Assembly: GCA_002406055.1 (NCBI GenBank)
Contig: DHMZ01000045.1
Location: 1-9,111, forward strand
DNA length: 9,111 bases
Direction of reading: 5' to 3'
Source of the DNA: Spirochaetales bacterium UBA4629
GTDB lineage: Bacteria > Spirochaetota > Spirochaetia > Sphaerochaetales > Sphaerochaetaceae
In this document: positions 6,883 through 9,111 of the stretch, in pieces
How positions within the stretch are numbered: position 1 is the first letter of the stretch
Layout of the letters: each line of letters starts with the position of its first letter
Notes under the pieces: generated by a model
The model's database searches: none
Told to the model about the DNA's origin: nothing
Seen by the model: the letters and a program-made list of their open reading frames with translations, nothing else
Translations under genes and position numbers: made by a program

Positions 6883-7613
6883 AAAAAATACTTATATTTA
6901 CTCTATTGTTGATTTGTTTAATAACATCAGTTTTTGCTTTAGACAGTAAAGAGATTTTAGATAGGATGGAGAAAGAGATGGATTTTTCTAGTGCATCTTT
7001 TTCTGCAACTATTGTTAATACCGATAAGCTTGGCAGCACAAAATTAACATTCGATACATACCAAAAAGGAAATGGGGATACACTTCTCAGTGTTACATCT
7101 GGCTCAGATAAAGGCCAAAAGATACTGCGCTTAGATGAAGAGATATATATTTTCTACCCAAACGCAGATGAGATTATTCGTCTCTCATCCTCTGGCCTAA
7201 AAGAATCTTTCCTTGGCTCTGATTTCTCATATGAAGATCTTACTGGTGACGATGAGTACGATGAAAGGTATTCTCATTCTTTAAGTGGGGAAGAGACTCT
7301 TAATGATATTGATTGCTTTGTTATATCAATGGACGCAAAGAAACGAAGTGAAACATATCAAAAGGAGACAATATATATAGCAAAAGATAGTTTTCTTCCT
7401 GTTAAGATGTCACTCTATTCTAAAAGTGGGCGATTACTAAAAGAGATCTATTATTCGAATTATATAACAGATAATGGCACTCACTATCCAACACATATCG
7501 AGATTACAAATGCAGTAAAGAAATCATCATATTCAGTGATGGATATTACATCGATATCATTTGGAGTAGAGCTTGATGATGATTTATTCAATAAAGAGGA
7601 ATTAGCATGGTAA
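6879..7613 (+). CDS. Secreted LolA-like outer-membrane lipoprotein-sorting protein (TP0789-like)
   Basis: This is a 244-residue exported protein. K2-K3 and a hydrophobic stretch end at V-F-A (18-20), so signal peptidase I should cut before Leu21. Cys13 is not in a good lipobox, so it is probably a soluble periplasmic protein. The mature part follows the pattern of the LolA-like family annotated as outer membrane lipoprotein-sorting proteins. It has K-G-Q-K-I-L-R-L (78-85), Y-P-N-A-D-E-I-I-R (93-101), the hallmark G-S-D-F-S-Y-E-D-L (113-121), a Y-x-x-x-L-S-G-E-E-T-L segment, L-P-V-K-M-x-L-Y with G-R-L-L-K (173-188) and a final D-D-L-F (234-237). Such proteins form an open beta half-barrel that holds lipid or lipoprotein acyl chains between the membranes. 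Its ATG overlaps the permease TGA and its stop overlaps the barrel gene by seven bases. Substrate identity is inferred from family and context only. Confidence 0.85.
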   Translation: MKKILIFTLLLICLITSVFALDSKEILDRMEKEMDFSSASFSATIVNTDKLGSTKLTFDTYQKGNGDTLLSVTSGSDKGQKILRLDEEIYIFYPNADEIIRLSSSGLKESFLGSDFSYEDLTGDDEYDERYSHSLSGEETLNDIDCFVISMDAKKRSETYQKETIYIAKDSFLPVKMSLYSKSGRLLKEIYYSNYITDNGTHYPTHIEITNAVKKSSYSVMDITSISFGVELDDDLFNKEELAW

Positions 7614-8650
7614 AAAGACTGATTACACTTTGCTTTCTTTCTCTTTTTGTTTTCTCTCTTATGTTTGCTTCAGAACTTACAGCTACTCTTGGCTTAGATG
7701 CATTCTATGCTAAAGGAAAAATGGCTAGTTATAATCTAGATGATTCTCTCTGTAGGGCAAATTTCTCTTTGAAGTATTTAAAGACTCTTTCTTCAGTTAA
7801 GGGAGAAGTGAAATTTTGTGGTTCTTTTGTTAAGACTACAGACAAATTATCGCCATTTATAAAGAACCAATCATATAGTCTTGAAAGAGCATATACAAAG
7901 TTTAAACTTACATTATTTGAAGATAAGAAAACAACTTTTACACTGGGAAAAGCGCCAATAAGTTGGGGAAAAGGATATTATTATCGAGTTGGGGATGTTC
8001 TTGTTAGCGATTCTCTTAGCACTGATAAAGTAGGCGAGACACCATCAAGAGATATTTGGCTTATTGCTATAGATCAGAGTTTTCTTCCTCTTTTTAAACT
8101 ATCTATTGGGTATAGTCTGCCTTTAGAGAATCAAAATAGAATTATTGGATTGAATTTAAGCCGAGACTTCGACATAGATGCCCTCAAAGAAATCTATTTG
8201 TATTATGGTTATGACATAACAAAAGATATGCACAAAGTATCATTAGCTATCGATGGAACACTCTACTTTGATTATATTTTGGGCTTAGAATACTCTTATT
8301 TAGATTATAGCAATCTTACAGCAGTTTTAAACATGCTTAAAAACTATAGCTTTGACATAAACTATAATTCACATTCTCTGTCTCTCTATTTATGTTCTAA
8401 GTATGTATTAAATGAAAGAAAACTAGAGGTGTTGGCATCAACGAGCTTATCTCTTAGTGACAGAACTAATCTCTCTATTTCTGCACTTTCTCTTTTTGAA
8501 AAAAAAGTATTTGAGAATGTAGCTTTAAATGTAGGAACAACAACTACTTTAAATGAAAACATTAATCTTGATGTTGGTGCTTCTTATATTCTTAATAAAG
8601 AGAAGAATGGAGTCTATTTACTTAAACTTTCTTTATCTTCTACCTTCTAA
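7607..8650 (+). CDS. Predicted outer-membrane beta-barrel protein, last gene of the operon
   Basis: This 347-residue protein has an export signal (K3-R4, hydrophobic 5-20, likely cut after Ala21). The mature chain is made almost entirely of short alternating hydrophobic/polar strands rich in Tyr, Leu and Ser. It ends in L-K-L-S-L-S-S-T-F; the terminal Phe is the beta-signal read by the BAM machinery. A segment L-G-K-A-P-I-S-W-G-K-G-Y-Y-Y-R-V-G-D (113-130) resembles the W-G-x-G...D motif of several porin-like families, for example DUF1302-like proteins, but I cannot name the family. AGAGGA (7595-7600) precedes the ATG by six bases. As it is coupled to the LolA-like gene, it may be the outer-membrane acceptor or exit of the transporter. 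It could instead be a cargo or an unrelated porin. Confidence 0.82.
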   Translation: MVKRLITLCFLSLFVFSLMFASELTATLGLDAFYAKGKMASYNLDDSLCRANFSLKYLKTLSSVKGEVKFCGSFVKTTDKLSPFIKNQSYSLERAYTKFKLTLFEDKKTTFTLGKAPISWGKGYYYRVGDVLVSDSLSTDKVGETPSRDIWLIAIDQSFLPLFKLSIGYSLPLENQNRIIGLNLSRDFDIDALKEIYLYYGYDITKDMHKVSLAIDGTLYFDYILGLEYSYLDYSNLTAVLNMLKNYSFDINYNSHSLSLYLCSKYVLNERKLEVLASTSLSLSDRTNLSISALSLFEKKVFENVALNVGTTTTLNENINLDVGASYILNKEKNGVYLLKLSLSSTF

Positions 8651-8660
8651 AAAAGAAATG

Positions 8661-8753
8661 ATTTGAGCGACCTTTTATGCAAAAATGAGTAAAAGGAGAC
8701 TTTAATCTGCTCAAATACGCTCCGAGCGAAGTGATGTTGTAGTGAGATTAAAG
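8661..8753. repeat. Cluster of nested and overlapping inverted repeats after the operon
   Basis: Four perfect inverted repeats are packed here: ATTTGAGC (8661-8668) with GCTCAAAT (8709-8716); CCTTTTA (8671-8677) with TAAAAGG (8690-8696), nested inside the first; CTTTAATCT (8700-8708) with AGATTAAAG (8745-8753); and CGCTC (8718-8722) with GAGCG (8724-8728). The third pair overlaps the first, so the two structures compete. No T-run follows on the plus strand, so this is not a standard terminator for the operon. On the minus strand the outer stem is followed by a T-rich stretch. Confidence 0.5.
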
Positions 8754-9111
8754 GCATTTGTGGGAATAAAGAGAAGTATACAGATAGAGATACAAAAGAA
8801 AGATAATAAAGATACAATACCAAGGGCTCTTTCATATATGGGGCGAGAGTTAAGTAATGAAGAGATAGGACAAAGTAGCATAGGAGGAAAAGAAGTCTAC
8901 TTATTATGGTTATGTGACTATGATCCCTTTGAGAGGAGTAAGAGCGTAAATGGAGGAAAGCCAATATATAGCTTTAACATGAGGAGTATAGAAGTAAAGG
9001 GATATGAGCGCTTTAATAGTGAAGGAGAGATATTAGATAACAGTCCTTATTTAACGATAATAAATACATCATATCCATGGTACAAGAAAAAAGAGTTAAC
9101 AGAGAAAGAGA
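8706..9111 (+). pseudogene. 5'-truncated Rpn/PDDEXK_2 family nuclease-transposase remnant, 3' end outside window
   Basis: The frame is open from 8706, after a TAA at 8703-8705, to the window end, giving 135 residues without a plausible complete start. The translation matches the middle of Rpn-family recombination-promoting nucleases. S-D-V (about 8730-8738) carries the first catalytic Asp, and I-E-I-Q (8784-8795) is the E-x-Q of the PD-(D/E)XK core. Then come R-A-L-S-Y, the very typical L-L-W-L-C-D-Y-D-P-F (about 8901-8930), P-I-Y-S-F-N-M-R and L-T-I-I-N-T. About 60-70 N-terminal residues expected before the Asp are missing, and only about 55 bases separate this frame from the upstream gene. 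GTG codons at 8742 and 8760 and the ATG at 8838 would all start after the catalytic Asp. The family is known for RecA-independent recombination and is often multicopy; this copy is probably inactive. Confidence 0.65.

Noticed and set aside
6879..6941. Possible lipoprotein signal (Cys13) in the LolA-like protein.
   Set aside because: The residues before Cys13 are L-L-I, lacking the small residue at -1 required of a lipobox, and a better signal peptidase I site (V-F-A) follows at 18-20.
6662..7039. A 125-codon minus-strand open frame across the permease 2/LolA-like junction.
   Set aside because: It is antisense to two well-supported genes and has no recognisable motif; it is a shadow of the A/T-rich coding strand.
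8647..8964. A 105-codon open frame on the minus strand.
   Set aside because: It lies antisense to the Rpn remnant, whose translation carries recognisable family motifs. The minus frame is low-complexity Leu/Ser/Tyr-rich sequence of the kind produced by the opposite strand.
1..9111. CRISPR arrays, tRNA or rRNA genes, insertion-sequence terminal repeats, riboswitches.
   Set aside because: I saw no regularly spaced repeats, no tRNA-like cloverleaf in the few intergenic gaps, no rRNA-like conserved sequence and no matched IS ends. All gaps are under about 175 bases.

Overview
The window is A+T-rich, densely coding bacterial DNA. The best guess is a diderm spirochaete of the Treponema/Sphaerochaeta kind. 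This rests on a periplasmic lipoprotein-sorting protein resembling the treponemal TP0789 type, an outer-membrane beta-barrel with a C-terminal Phe, short Lys-rich signal peptides, and PD-(D/E)XK nuclease/transposase genes at both ends. The assignment is by recognition only; there is no rRNA or other phylogenetic marker here.

Layout. Bases 1-132 hold the last 43 codons of a DUF1703-type PD-(D/E)XK protein. It converges on tcdA (138-839, minus), which makes the tRNA t6A dehydratase. Diverging from tcdA is a coupled pair: an unrecognised 149-residue protein with a central Cys cluster (926-1375) and a hormone-sensitive-lipase-type alpha/beta hydrolase (1372-2193). The hydrolase converges on a MATE efflux protein (2190-3527, minus), with overlapping stop codons. 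A 171-bp divergent intergenic region (3528-3698) separates the MATE gene from a tightly packed five-gene operon on the plus strand (3699-8650). The operon encodes a LolD/MacB-type ATPase, two FtsX/MacB-type permeases, a secreted LolA-like protein and an outer-membrane beta-barrel. After the operon comes a stretch rich in inverted repeats (8661-8753), then a 5'-truncated Rpn/PDDEXK_2 nuclease-transposase remnant that runs off the window end.

How it works together. The five-gene operon has a component for each envelope layer: ATPase in the cytoplasm, permeases in the inner membrane, LolA fold in the periplasm and barrel in the outer membrane. All four junctions overlap by 4-7 bases. It reads as a lipoprotein- or lipid-export machine in which a barrel stands where LolB would in enterobacteria. 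The families are individually known; the combined pathway is inference. Its control region holds a perfect 20-bp palindrome centred on the ATPase start codon and a second, related site 47 bp upstream. The two bracket a TTGACA -35 box, suggesting a dedicated repressor encoded outside the window.
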